Shown piece after piece: positions 51,852 through 58,860 of a DNA stretch of 64,000 nt; the first letter of the stretch is position 1; each line of letters starts with the position of its first letter. Below the pieces are notes generated by a model that worked only from the letters and a program-made list of their open reading frames with translations, did not search any database and was not told the origin of the DNA. The stretch spans positions 2,356,001-2,420,000 of the forward strand of contig NZ_AP028461.1 in assembly GCF_033097365.1 (NCBI RefSeq). Reading direction: 5' to 3'. Source of the DNA: Actinoplanes sichuanensis. Lineage in GTDB: Bacteria; Actinomycetota; Actinomycetes; Mycobacteriales; Micromonosporaceae. A program made the position numbers and the translations under genes.

Positions 51852-52454
51852 ATGGCGGAGGTGCCCGGAATGCCGCCGACCGGCCAGCTCCTGGTCGGCC
51901 TGGCCCGGCTCGGGCAGGCGGTGCGGATGGAGGCGTGGCGCAACGCCGGCCCACACAACCTGTCACCGCTGCAAGCCGACATCGTCACCCTGCTGTACGG
52001 CCGTGACGCGCCCATCCGCCAGGGTGAGATCGTCACCGCGCTGGCCTCGACCGCGCCGACCGTGTCCGACGCGGTGAAGGTGCTGCGCAAGAAGGAACTC
52101 GTCGACGCCACCCGCGACCTCGGCGACGCCCGGGTGATGCTGCTCGGCCTCACCCCGGCCGGTCGCGAGGAGGCGGCCCGCCTCGACGTCCAGTCGGAGA
52201 AGCTGACCGAGGCGGTGTCGGCGCTCGCGCCCGGCGACTTCGCCGCGATGCTGCGCGGCATGACCACCCTGATGCGCGAACTGCAGGACCGCCGGGCCAT
52301 CCCGGTCTCTCAGATGTGCCTGACCTGCCGTTTCTTCGTGCCTCGGGCCCACCCCGACCCGGAGCGTCCGCATCACTGCAACTTCGTCGACGCCCCGTTC
52401 GGCGACGCCGAGTTGCGCGTCACCTGCCCCGATCATGAGGTTGCCCGGCCCTGA
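51852..52454 (+). CDS. MarR-family regulator with Cys-rich C-terminus
   Basis: A 200-residue winged-helix repressor. The HTH and wing region is LSPLQADIVTLLYGRDAPIRQGEIVTALASTAPTVSDAVKVLRKKELV, with the DNA helix at STAPTVSDAVKVL. The C-terminus carries MCLTCRFFVPRAHP, then HHCNFVDAPFGD and VTCPDHE, four Cys plus His that could bind zinc or sense oxidation. ATG 51852 follows a GAGGGGGTGGG run. It likely controls itself and the AhpD-like gene through the TTGGCANTGCCAA sites. Confidence 0.88.
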   Translation: MAEVPGMPPTGQLLVGLARLGQAVRMEAWRNAGPHNLSPLQADIVTLLYGRDAPIRQGEIVTALASTAPTVSDAVKVLRKKELVDATRDLGDARVMLLGLTPAGREEAARLDVQSEKLTEAVSALAPGDFAAMLRGMTTLMRELQDRRAIPVSQMCLTCRFFVPRAHPDPERPHHCNFVDAPFGDAELRVTCPDHEVARP

Positions 52455-52543
52455 CCGCGGCGGCCCGTCACCCGCCTTGTTCGTCAGGCGGCCCGACCCT
52501 TACCGCGGCGGCCCGTCACCCGCCTTGTTCGTCAGGTGGCCCG
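52454..52543. repeat. Direct repeat of 42 bp, period 48 bp
   Basis: Copies at 52454-52495 and 52502-52543 differ at one base. The second copy contains the end of the TetR gene (PPDEQGG stop on the minus strand), so the first is a duplicated gene tail lying between the convergent MarR and TetR genes. Confidence 0.85.
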
Positions 52544-53160
52544 GCCTTCGCCGTGGCGCCCTCGATGACCACGTCGAGGCAGTCCTGGAACAGGTCGTCC
52601 ACCGTGCGGCCGGGCTGGAAGTAGTCGGTGATGGCGGCGATCGACGTCGGATGCCGCGCGGTGAAGGCGTCCATGTCGAAGCCCTTCAGTGCCTCCGCAT
52701 CCGGGCGTGGAGCCTGCTCCTCGAGGACGTGACCGACCGTGAACCGCTCGACGGTCAGCACGATCACCCGCGCCCGGCGTAACGGGATGCCCTGGTTCAC
52801 CAGCGAACTCATCGCCAGCTCGGAGATCGCCGACATGGTGACCGAGAGCTGCGCGGCCGAGACGACCCGGGCCCCGTCAGGATGGGCGAGCAGCGCCCGG
52901 CGCAGCCGCACGGCCAGGTCGCTCAGCCACTGCGGCCAGGGCTGATCCGGCGCGGGCGGGGCCATGTCGCCGAACTCCTGGTCGAGGATCGCGTCGGCGA
53001 TCGCGGTGACCAGCGCCGCCTTGTTCGGCACATGCCAGTAGAGCGTCGGCGACTGTACGCCCAGCCGGGCGGCGAGCTTGCGGGTGGTCACGCCGTCCAG
53101 CCCCTCGGCGTCGAGCAGGGCGACGGCCTCGGCCACGATCCGCTGTCGATCCAGCGCCAA
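52516..53160 (-). CDS. TetR-family repressor (TetR class, TetR_C domain)
   Basis: A protein of about 214 residues. N-terminus MALDRQRIVAEAVALLDAEGLDGVTTRKLAARLGVQSPTLYWHVPNK (given in outline) is the classic tetracycline-repressor HTH with YWHVPNK. The TetR_C-type ligand domain follows (VLTVERFTVGHVLEEQAPRP with the H and E lining the usual pocket). A TTG at 53160 gives the family's usual start with a GGGAGG box; the GTG at 53169 touches that box. It faces a tetO-like operator and a divergent operon that it most likely represses. Confidence 0.85.
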   Translation of the reverse strand: MALDRQRIVAEAVALLDAEGLDGVTTRKLAARLGVQSPTLYWHVPNKAALVTAIADAILDQEFGDMAPPAPDQPWPQWLSDLAVRLRRALLAHPDGARVVSAAQLSVTMSAISELAMSSLVNQGIPLRRARVIVLTVERFTVGHVLEEQAPRPDAEALKGFDMDAFTARHPTSIAAITDYFQPGRTVDDLFQDCLDVVIEGATAKAGPPDEQGG

Positions 53161-53180
53161 TTCGGGCACCTCCCGGCATC

Positions 53181-53219
53181 ACTCTATCAGTGCTAGATTC
53201 TCTCTATCACTGATAGAGA
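53181..53219. promoter_or_regulatory. tetO-like operator pair
   Basis: TCTCTATCA-C-TGATAGAGA at 53201-53219 is a perfect 19-bp palindrome almost identical to the tetO of TetR-class repressors. An imperfect second copy, CTCTATCAGTGCTAGA, lies at 53182-53197. Together they fill the gap between TetR and the His-rich ORF, as in tetR/tetA control regions. Confidence 0.85.
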
Positions 53220-53232
53220 GAGGCGTTCGGCG

Positions 53233-53526
53233 ATGACGAACCTGCTGCACCGGCTCACCCACCTCGTCCCCGGAGTCCCCGCCCACCACGACCAGCCGCC
53301 GGGCCATCAGGGCAGCTCGGGTCCGCGCCACCACACGCATGCCGACCAGCCGCCCGGGCATCAGGCCGGCTCTGGCCTCCACCACCATTCGCATGCCGAC
53401 CGGTCGCCCGGAGGCCAGGCCCGCATCCCGCAATCCCGCCGGCACCATCACGCGCACACCCGGCCGCCCCGATTCATGCCGGGCTGGCAGCGGCGGATCG
53501 CGGCACTCCTCACCAGGGGGCGGTGA
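53233..53526 (+). CDS. Small His-rich protein with 18-residue repeats
   Basis: A 97-residue protein directly behind the tetO-like operator. It contains two full and one partial 18-residue repeats rich in His (DQPPGHQGSSGPRHHTHA, DQPPGHQAGSGLHHHSHA, then DRSPGGQAR). The tail RRHHHAHTRPPRF leads to a basic helix. It has no signal peptide or membrane segment. A GAGAGG box precedes the ATG. Its stop overlaps the start of the truncated oxidoreductase (GTGATGA). It may bind metal through the His clusters, or be a non-functional leader; it could also be an expressed spacer with no role. Not recognised as a family. Confidence 0.45.
   Translation: MTNLLHRLTHLVPGVPAHHDQPPGHQGSSGPRHHTHADQPPGHQAGSGLHHHSHADRSPGGQARIPQSRRHHHAHTRPPRFMPGWQRRIAALLTRGR
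53290..53424. repeat. 54-bp tandem repeats, 2.5 copies
   Basis: Units start GACCAGCCGCC at 53290, 53344 and (as GACCGGTCGCCC) 53398. They encode the His-rich 18-residue repeats in frame. Confidence 0.75.
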
Positions 53527-54008
53527 TGAAGGCCGCGGTCCTGCACGAGATCGGCGGGATACCCCGATACGAGGACTTCCCCGACCCGGCGGTGATCAAC
53601 ACGGCCGTCCCGAGCGACGAACTGGCACAGGCGTACCTCGACGCCAGGGGCGACGGCTACGACGTCGTGCTGGACTTCCTCTGGGATCGGCCCACCGAGA
53701 TCCTGCTGCGGGCACTGGTCCCGAAGGCCTTCGCGTTCCCGAGACCGACCAGGCTGATCCAGGTCGGCGAGTCCGCCGGCGCCACCCTCACCCTCGCCGC
53801 GGAGAGCCTGCGCACCTCCGGCGTCGAGATCTACGGCGCCGCCAAAGGCCTGGATCAGAAGACCATGCCCGAGGTGTACGAGCAGGTGGTCACCTGGACC
53901 CGATCCGGCGAACTGACCTTCGACGTGCTCACGGTCCCGCTGAGCGACATCGAGACCGCCTGGCAGCGCACCGACCTGAAGGGCCACCGGCTCGTCGTGC
54001 GGCCGTGA
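53526..54008 (+). CDS. Truncated zinc-type alcohol dehydrogenase / quinone oxidoreductase, middle deleted
   Basis: A 160-residue protein. Its first 20 residues (MKAAVLHEIGGIPRYEDFPD) are the N-terminus of MDR-family oxidoreductases of ~320 residues. After a short join at AVINTAVPSDELAQAYL the sequence is already in the C-terminal catalytic half (GYDVVLDFLWDRPTEILLRAL, TRLIQVGESAGATLTL, WQRTDLKGHRLVV). About 150 residues with the GroES-like fold and the NADPH-binding glycine motif are missing, so it cannot be an active reductase. The frame is open and the gene sits in the tetO-controlled unit. It is a deletion derivative, possibly still translated. Confidence 0.75.
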   Translation: MKAAVLHEIGGIPRYEDFPDPAVINTAVPSDELAQAYLDARGDGYDVVLDFLWDRPTEILLRALVPKAFAFPRPTRLIQVGESAGATLTLAAESLRTSGVEIYGAAKGLDQKTMPEVYEQVVTWTRSGELTFDVLTVPLSDIETAWQRTDLKGHRLVVRP

Positions 54009-54017
54009 CCACCGCCG

Positions 54018-54761
54018 TCAGCGGTAGGGGTCCAGGAGGGAGAGGCAGGCGGCTGGGCTCTCGACGTGGGCGTTGTGACCGAGGCCGGGCAGCGTGACCA
54101 CCGGGACGCCGAACTGTTTCAGCTGTTCGTCGGTGTTCATCGGGTCGTCGGCGCCGCGGGCCAGGCAGACCTCCGTGTTCGCGTGCCGCAGCAGGGCGGC
54201 CATGTCCGGGGCGCCCACTCCGAACGCGCGCGGGTCGAGGGCCGGGCGCCACCGGCCGGCCTCCTCGCGGACCCCCGAGGTCGCCGCCGGGGAGTCGGTG
54301 GTTACCAGACCGGACAACCCGGACAATCGCAGATGCCGCTCGACGGCCTCCTCGCGCGTGTCGAACCAGGTCACCGGCCGCCGGGCCAACGCCGCCGCGC
54401 GCGCCAGATCGTCCTCGGACCAGGTGACCTTGACGCCCAGCCCGACGACCGCGGACACCGGCACCCGGGCCGCCAGCGCCAGCGCGACCACCCCGCCGAG
54501 CGAATGCCCCAGCACCACTGGGCGATCCTCCGGCGCCAGGAGCGGGATCAAGGCCTCGGCGAGAGCGTCGAAGGTGTACTCCGGCAGCTCCGGCGACCGG
54601 CCGTGGCCCGGCAGGTCAGGCGCGAGCCGGCGACCCGCCCAGTGCCGCGCGAGCGGATCGGCCCAGCCGGCCCAGACGTCGCCGGTCGCACCCAGCCCGT
54701 GCAGCAACAGCAGTAGCGGCCCGTCCTGGCCTCCGCCGCGAACCCGCGGATCCGTACCCAT
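54018..54761 (-). CDS. Alpha/beta-fold hydrolase
   Basis: A 247-residue hydrolase. The N-terminus GPLLLLLHGLGATGDVW contains the HG oxyanion motif. The nucleophile is the Ser of VLGHSLGGVV, the acid lies in LARGADDPMNTD, and the His in LPGLGHNAHVESP. It is a typical small soluble esterase or lactonase; the substrate is unknown. ATG 54761 avoids overlap with the next gene. It is divergent from the nucleotidyltransferase gene by 33 bp. Confidence 0.87.
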   Translation of the reverse strand: MGTDPRVRGGGQDGPLLLLLHGLGATGDVWAGWADPLARHWAGRRLAPDLPGHGRSPELPEYTFDALAEALIPLLAPEDRPVVLGHSLGGVVALALAARVPVSAVVGLGVKVTWSEDDLARAAALARRPVTWFDTREEAVERHLRLSGLSGLVTTDSPAATSGVREEAGRWRPALDPRAFGVGAPDMAALLRHANTEVCLARGADDPMNTDEQLKQFGVPVVTLPGLGHNAHVESPAACLSLLDPYR

Positions 54762-54794
54762 GCCCGCAGTCTTGCACGGCGCATACTTGATTCC

Positions 54795-55592
54795 GTGACC
54801 ACACGGTTTTCGCAGGTGCCCTGCCCGGATCTGGACGACGCGGTGTCCAACGGGTTCCTGCTGGCCTGGGCCGAGCGGGCGCTGCGCGAGGATCTGGGCC
54901 GGTTCGACCCGCAGACGTTCGAGATCTTCGGCCAGGGGTCGCGGGTCAACGGCACCCACCTCGACCACACCGCCGACATCGACCTGGTCCTGATGCTCAA
55001 ACAGCCGTTGTCGTCGGGCTGGGAGCAGTTCCGCGACGACGTCCTGACCACGCTGGGGGAGTCGCACACCGTCCGGATGGGACGCCGCTGCCTCAACGTC
55101 GACGATCCCGACTCGCTCTTCGGTGAGATGGTCGACGTGCTGGTCGCCACCGAGTTCAGGTGGTTTCCGGTGCCCGGCGACAGTCACTACGAGCAGGGCG
55201 TCTTCTTCCGCGATCTAGAGGGGCGGCCGATCGTCAACTTCCCGAAGCAGCACCGGCGCAACGGCGATGCCAAGGACCGGCGTACCGGCGGCCGCTTCAA
55301 ACAGGCGGTCCGGTCGGCCAAACGGGCGCGGCGGGAGCACCCGGTGGATGTCGAGGACGTTCCTCCGTACCTCATCGAATGTCTGTTGTTCAACGTCCCG
55401 GACCGGGTGTATCTCGCCGGGGCGGATCACCGCGACGCCGCCGCGTGGCTGCGGCGCGCCCACCGCGACCATCCGGTGGCCTTCGCCGGGCTGCCCTGTC
55501 AGAACGGCATCAACCGGATCTTCGGCCCGGGCCCGGATCAATGGGAGCCGGGAGCGGCTGCGAGAATCATCGACGTCCTTCAGCAGATCTGA
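54795..55592 (+). CDS. CD-NTase-like nucleotidyltransferase
   Basis: A 265-residue protein. It has the Pol-beta nucleotidyltransferase core: EIFGQGSRVNGT (Gly48-Ser49), TADIDLVLML (Asp61, Asp63) and GEMVDVLVATEF (Asp114), the GS-DxD-D catalytic set. FRDLEGRPIVNFPKQHRRNGDAK and TGGRFKQAVRSAKRARR are typical of the CD-NTase/SMODS clade that makes cyclic oligonucleotides in CBASS. At 265 residues it is shorter than most family members (~300-400). It starts 33 bp from the divergent hydrolase and is followed 21 bp later by a membrane protein gene, the common two-gene layout of signal-effector pairs. Whether it makes a cyclic product is unproven. Confidence 0.85.
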   Translation: MTTRFSQVPCPDLDDAVSNGFLLAWAERALREDLGRFDPQTFEIFGQGSRVNGTHLDHTADIDLVLMLKQPLSSGWEQFRDDVLTTLGESHTVRMGRRCLNVDDPDSLFGEMVDVLVATEFRWFPVPGDSHYEQGVFFRDLEGRPIVNFPKQHRRNGDAKDRRTGGRFKQAVRSAKRARREHPVDVEDVPPYLIECLLFNVPDRVYLAGADHRDAAAWLRRAHRDHPVAFAGLPCQNGINRIFGPGPDQWEPGAAARIIDVLQQI

Positions 55593-55613
55593 CGTCGGGG
55601 CGGTGCTCGCGGT

Positions 55614-56231
55614 ATGGGTTGGACGGTCGCGCAGACCACCGCGGTGCTCGTGCCGGTCATCGCGATCGTCGGGGCGGTGCTCACCGCGCTGCTGACGTAT
55701 GCGCTCAACCAGCGGTCAGCCCGTCGGGAGCGCCGGGCGCGGGCGTTCGGTGAGGCGCTGAGCGTGATCGAGGACTATGCCGAGATGCCCTATCGGATTC
55801 GGCGCCGCACCGGCACCGCGGAGGCACGCCACCAGCTCACCGAGGAGGTGAGCCGGATCTATTCGCGGCTCGCGTTCCACCAGGCGCTGCTGGACATCGA
55901 GGCGCCCAAGGTCGCCGCCGCCTACCGGCTGCTGGCGAACGAGGCGAAGTCCGAGGTCGGCGAGCAGATGAAGGCGGCCTGGCAGAAACCGCTGCGCACG
56001 ACCGACGCCGAGATGAACCTGGAACATCACTACGACCGCACGCGGGTGGACGCGGCCCGGGACCGCTGCGTGGCCACCATGCGGGCGTCTCTCGGCCGGG
56101 GCGATTTCCCGCCACTGCCGAAACGCAGGTCAGTCGCGGGGGATCGCCTCGATCGCGGCCATGTGCCGCTCACCCCACTCGCCGAGCGGGATCAGAGCCG
56201 TGTTGAGCGACAGCCCGAAATCGGTGAGTGA
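55614..56231 (+). CDS. Small membrane protein, candidate effector of the CD-NTase
   Basis: A protein of up to 205 residues. One N-terminal transmembrane helix (AQTTAVLVPVIAIVGAVLTALLTYAL, ~residues 6-30) with the N-terminus outside is followed by basic RSARRERRARAF and a ~130-residue cytoplasmic helical domain (VIEDYAEMPYRIRRR, ISRLAFHQALLDIEAPKVAAAYRLLA, MKAAWQKPLRTTDAEMNLEHHYDR, in outline). It has no known enzymatic motif. Membrane proteins next to CD-NTases act as second-messenger-gated pores (SMODS-associated TM effectors). The last 34 residues lie on the opposite strand of the HxlR gene and may be an extension past a lost stop near 56130. Function is inferred from context only. Confidence 0.75.
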   Translation: MGWTVAQTTAVLVPVIAIVGAVLTALLTYALNQRSARRERRARAFGEALSVIEDYAEMPYRIRRRTGTAEARHQLTEEVSRIYSRLAFHQALLDIEAPKVAAAYRLLANEAKSEVGEQMKAAWQKPLRTTDAEMNLEHHYDRTRVDAARDRCVATMRASLGRGDFPPLPKRRSVAGDRLDRGHVPLTPLAERDQSRVERQPEIGE

Positions 56232-56465
56232 GTATTCGACCTTCGGCGGCACCTGGTGGTAGACCTCGCGGTGCACCAGGCCGTACGACTCCATCTCGCG
56301 TAGTTGCTGGATCAGCATCTTCTCGCTGATGCCACTCACGTTGCGGTGCAGATCACCGAAGCGGCGGGGCTGGGCGTGCAGCGCCCACAGGATCAGCGCC
56401 TTCCACTTGCCGCCGACGACGTCGACGGCGGCGTCGAGTCCACAGTTGTATTCACGCTTCTTCAC
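56130..56465 (-). CDS. HxlR-family transcriptional regulator
   Basis: A 111-residue winged-helix protein: CGLDAAVDVVGGKWKALILWAL at the start (with the family's N-terminal Cys), PRRFGDLHRNVSGISEKMLIQQLREMESYGLV as the HTH, and the wing VPPKVEYSLTDFGLSL. These are redox- or aldehyde-responsive regulators, usually divergent from an oxidoreductase gene as here. The inverted repeat at 56496-56522 is the likely operator for both directions. Its 3' end overlaps the membrane protein gene on the other strand. Confidence 0.92.
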   Translation of the reverse strand: MKKREYNCGLDAAVDVVGGKWKALILWALHAQPRRFGDLHRNVSGISEKMLIQQLREMESYGLVHREVYHQVPPKVEYSLTDFGLSLNTALIPLGEWGERHMAAIEAIPRD

Positions 56466-56495
56466 CGTCGTACGCTCCGATACTGAGGTTTTGGT

Positions 56496-56522
56496 AAGTA
56501 CCTGACAAAATAGTAGGTACTT
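56496..56522. promoter_or_regulatory. HxlR operator
   Basis: AAGTACCT (56496-56503) and its inverse complement AGGTACTT (56515-56522) are 11 bases apart, in an AT-rich patch between the divergent HxlR and oxidoreductase genes. HxlR-type regulators bind such GTAC-containing palindromes. Confidence 0.75.
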
Positions 56523-56557
56523 GTCCGTTTCGCGGTACCGGCGACACGATCGACGCC

Positions 56558-57535
56558 GTGACCGATGTGACAGTTCTCGGCGCCGGCCCGATGGGTCAGG
56601 CGCTCGCCCGGGCGCTCCTGCGCCACCACCACCGCACCACCGTCTGGAACCGGACCACCGCTCGAACAGCCGCTCTGACCAGCGAGAACGCTGAGCTTGC
56701 GGCCACCGCCGAGGACGCCGTCGCCGCGAGCGATCTGGTGATCCCCTGCGTCCTCGACCACGCGGCGCTGCGCGAGATCATCACTCCGCTCGCCGCGACA
56801 CTGCGCGGACGGACGCTGATCAACCTCACCACCGGCACGCCCGCCGAGGCCCGCGAAACCGCGGCCTGGGCGGCGCGGCACGGCATCGACTACCTCGACG
56901 GCGCGATCATGACTCCGGCGGAGACCATCGGCGGTCCGCTCGCGGTGGTCCTCTACAGCGGTTCCGAGCAGTGGTACGAGACGCATCTGCCCACCTTGCG
57001 AGCCTTTGGCGGTACGGCCATTCGGCTCGGTGACGAACCGGGGCGGGCGGCGGCGTACGACATGGCGTTGCTCGATCTGTTCTGGACCGCGATGAGCGGG
57101 CTCGTGCACGCGTTCGCGCTGGCCGGGGCAGAGGGGATCAGCGCGTCCGAACTGGCGCCGCACGCCCGGGGGATCGGCGGCCTGCTGCCCGCCATCATCG
57201 ACGACTTCGCCGGCCGGATCGACGCGGACCGCTACGACGCGGACGGGTCGGATCTGCGTTCGGCCGTCGCCGGGATGACGAACGTGCTGCGTACGGCCCA
57301 GGCGCACGGCTTGGACACCGCAGTGCTGGACGCTGCCCTGACGGTCGCGAAACGGGCGCCCGGCTCGGCGAGTTTCGCGCGGCTGGCCCGATCGGTGGCG
57401 GTGTCCGACTCCGCGGTGCCGTCTCCTGACGCGGCGGGTCCCGCTCCTGACGCGGTGAGTCCGGCTCCTGCCGCGGCGGAGCCGTCTCCTGCCTCTGCGG
57501 AGCCGTCTTCTGCCGTGGCGGTGCACGGTGAGTGA
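56558..57535 (+). CDS. Imine-reductase-like NADP-dependent oxidoreductase (6PGDH fold), copy 1
   Basis: A 325-residue protein of the 3-hydroxyisobutyrate dehydrogenase / imine reductase superfamily. The Rossmann motif is VTVLGAGPMGQALARAL, and TVWNRTTART with Arg-Thr after the second strand favours NADPH. LINLTTGTPAEARETAAWA and the C-terminal helical domain AAYDMALLDLFWTAMSGLVHAFAL are typical of imine reductases. It reduces C=N bonds, or acts on a related carbonyl substrate. The last ~40 residues are a repetitive Ser/Pro/Ala tail (SPDAAGPAPDAVSPAPAAAE). Its stop overlaps the start of copy 2 by 8 bp, and the GTG start is 35 bases from the HxlR operator. Confidence 0.85.
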   Translation: MTDVTVLGAGPMGQALARALLRHHHRTTVWNRTTARTAALTSENAELAATAEDAVAASDLVIPCVLDHAALREIITPLAATLRGRTLINLTTGTPAEARETAAWAARHGIDYLDGAIMTPAETIGGPLAVVLYSGSEQWYETHLPTLRAFGGTAIRLGDEPGRAAAYDMALLDLFWTAMSGLVHAFALAGAEGISASELAPHARGIGGLLPAIIDDFAGRIDADRYDADGSDLRSAVAGMTNVLRTAQAHGLDTAVLDAALTVAKRAPGSASFARLARSVAVSDSAVPSPDAAGPAPDAVSPAPAAAEPSPASAEPSSAVAVHGE

Positions 57536-58430
57536 CGTCGCGGTGCTCGGACTGGGTGCCATGGGATCGGCGCTTGCCGGGGCACTGCTGGACGGCGGCC
57601 ACGCGGTCACGGTGTGGAACCGCACCGTCGACCGGGCGGCACCACTGGTCGCACGGGGTGCTTCGGCGGTCGCGACGGCTGCCGACGCGCTGCGGGCGGC
57701 CCCGGTCGCGGTGGTGTGCCTGACGAACGACGCGGCGGTGCGCGAGATCCTGGCCGGGGCGCCTGGCACCACCCTGGTCAATCTCACCAACAGCACGCCT
57801 GAGCAGGACCGGAACCTGGCCGACTGGGCGGCTGGGCAACAGATGACCTACCTCGGCGGCGGCATCATGGCGGTCCCGCCGATGATCGGCACGCCTGCCG
57901 CGTCCGTGTTCTACAGCGGCGACGCCGACGCGCTGGAACGGCATCGTGGGCTGCTGGAACGGTTCGGCCGGGTGGACTACGTCGGTGCGGACCCGGGCCG
58001 AGCCGCGGTCCTCGACCTGGCGCTGCTCACCGCGATGTACGGCATGTTCGGCGGCTTTCTGCACGCGGCCGCATTGATCCGCGCGGGAGGCCTGCCGGTC
58101 GTCGGCGTCGAGCCCGCGATCACGGCCTGGCTGACCGCGATGGCGGGTGCGTTACCGGAGATGGCGGCGGCGATCGACTCCGGCGATCATTCGGAGACGA
58201 CCTCGGCGGTACGGATGCAGGCGCTCGCGTACCCCCATCTGCTCGAAGCCAGCCGCGAAAGCGGCCTGCGCACCGCGTTGGTGGAGCCGATGGGTGATCT
58301 GCTTTCCCGCGCTGTCGCCGCCGGACACGGCGACGCCGACCTGTCGGTCCTGGCCGATCTGTTGCGTGACGGTAGGGTTCCGTCGATGGATTCCGACGGG
58401 GAGGAAACGTCAGATGAGCAGCCCACGTGA
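57528..58430 (+). CDS. Imine-reductase-like NADP-dependent oxidoreductase, copy 2
   Basis: A 300-residue paralogue of the preceding gene: VAVLGLGAMGSALAGALLDGGHAVTVWNRTVDRAAPLV at the N-terminus, VNLTNSTPEQDRNLADWA, MTYLGGGIMAVPPMIGTPAASVFYSG, and AAVLDLALLTAMYGMFGGFLHAAAL in the helical domain. It has no Ser/Pro tail. The pair may form a heterodimer or act in sequence on two related substrates. The GTG at 57528 overlaps the stop of copy 1. The gene ends 17 bases into the next gene. Confidence 0.85.
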   Translation: MSDVAVLGLGAMGSALAGALLDGGHAVTVWNRTVDRAAPLVARGASAVATAADALRAAPVAVVCLTNDAAVREILAGAPGTTLVNLTNSTPEQDRNLADWAAGQQMTYLGGGIMAVPPMIGTPAASVFYSGDADALERHRGLLERFGRVDYVGADPGRAAVLDLALLTAMYGMFGGFLHAAALIRAGGLPVVGVEPAITAWLTAMAGALPEMAAAIDSGDHSETTSAVRMQALAYPHLLEASRESGLRTALVEPMGDLLSRAVAAGHGDADLSVLADLLRDGRVPSMDSDGEETSDEQPT

Positions 58431-58860
58431 GGTGTTCCTGCGGCTGGTGAACGGGGTGTGTGACGGCCCGTTCGAGGAACTGGCCGGCCTCTATGCCGAG
58501 CGGACCCACGTCTCGCACCCGTTGCACCCGCTCCACCCGCAGCCCCTGCACACCCGCGCTGAGCTGCACGAACACTTCACCTCGCCGCCGCCGGTGCCGC
58601 GTACCCTGAACCGTAGACCGGTCGACGTGACGGTCCACGAGACCACCGACTCGGAGGTGATCGTCGCCGAGTTCGCCTACCAGGGGCGGGTCGAGGAGAC
58701 CGGGGAGACGTTCCGGGTCCCGTGCGTCTTCGTCATGCGCATCCGCGACGGCCTGATCGTCGAGTCCCGTGACTACATCGACCCGATCGCCAGTTCCCGG
58801 GCCTGGGGCCAACTCGACAACCTGCTGGCCGCCCTGCGCCCGCAGGCGGACGCCTCGTGA
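58414..58860 (+). CDS. NTF2/SnoaL-like protein in the imine-reductase operon
   Basis: A 148-residue cystatin-like protein: REVFLRLVNGVCDGPFEELAGLYAERTHVSHP, then VTVHETTDSEVIVAEFAYQGRVEETGETF and VPCVFVMRIRDGLIVESRDYIDP. The RDYIDP end is typical of SnoaL-like polyketide cyclases and stress-related NTF2 proteins. A GGGGAGGAAACG ribosome site precedes the ATG at 58414, inside the 3' end of the oxidoreductase gene. The histidine-rich PLHPLHPQPLHT segment is unusual for the family. Confidence 0.85.
   Translation: MSSPREVFLRLVNGVCDGPFEELAGLYAERTHVSHPLHPLHPQPLHTRAELHEHFTSPPPVPRTLNRRPVDVTVHETTDSEVIVAEFAYQGRVEETGETFRVPCVFVMRIRDGLIVESRDYIDPIASSRAWGQLDNLLAALRPQADAS

Noticed and set aside
53179..53457. 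Minus-strand frame across the tetO region and His-rich ORF
   Set aside because: It would cover the operators and has no ribosome site; it mirrors the tandem repeats of the plus strand.
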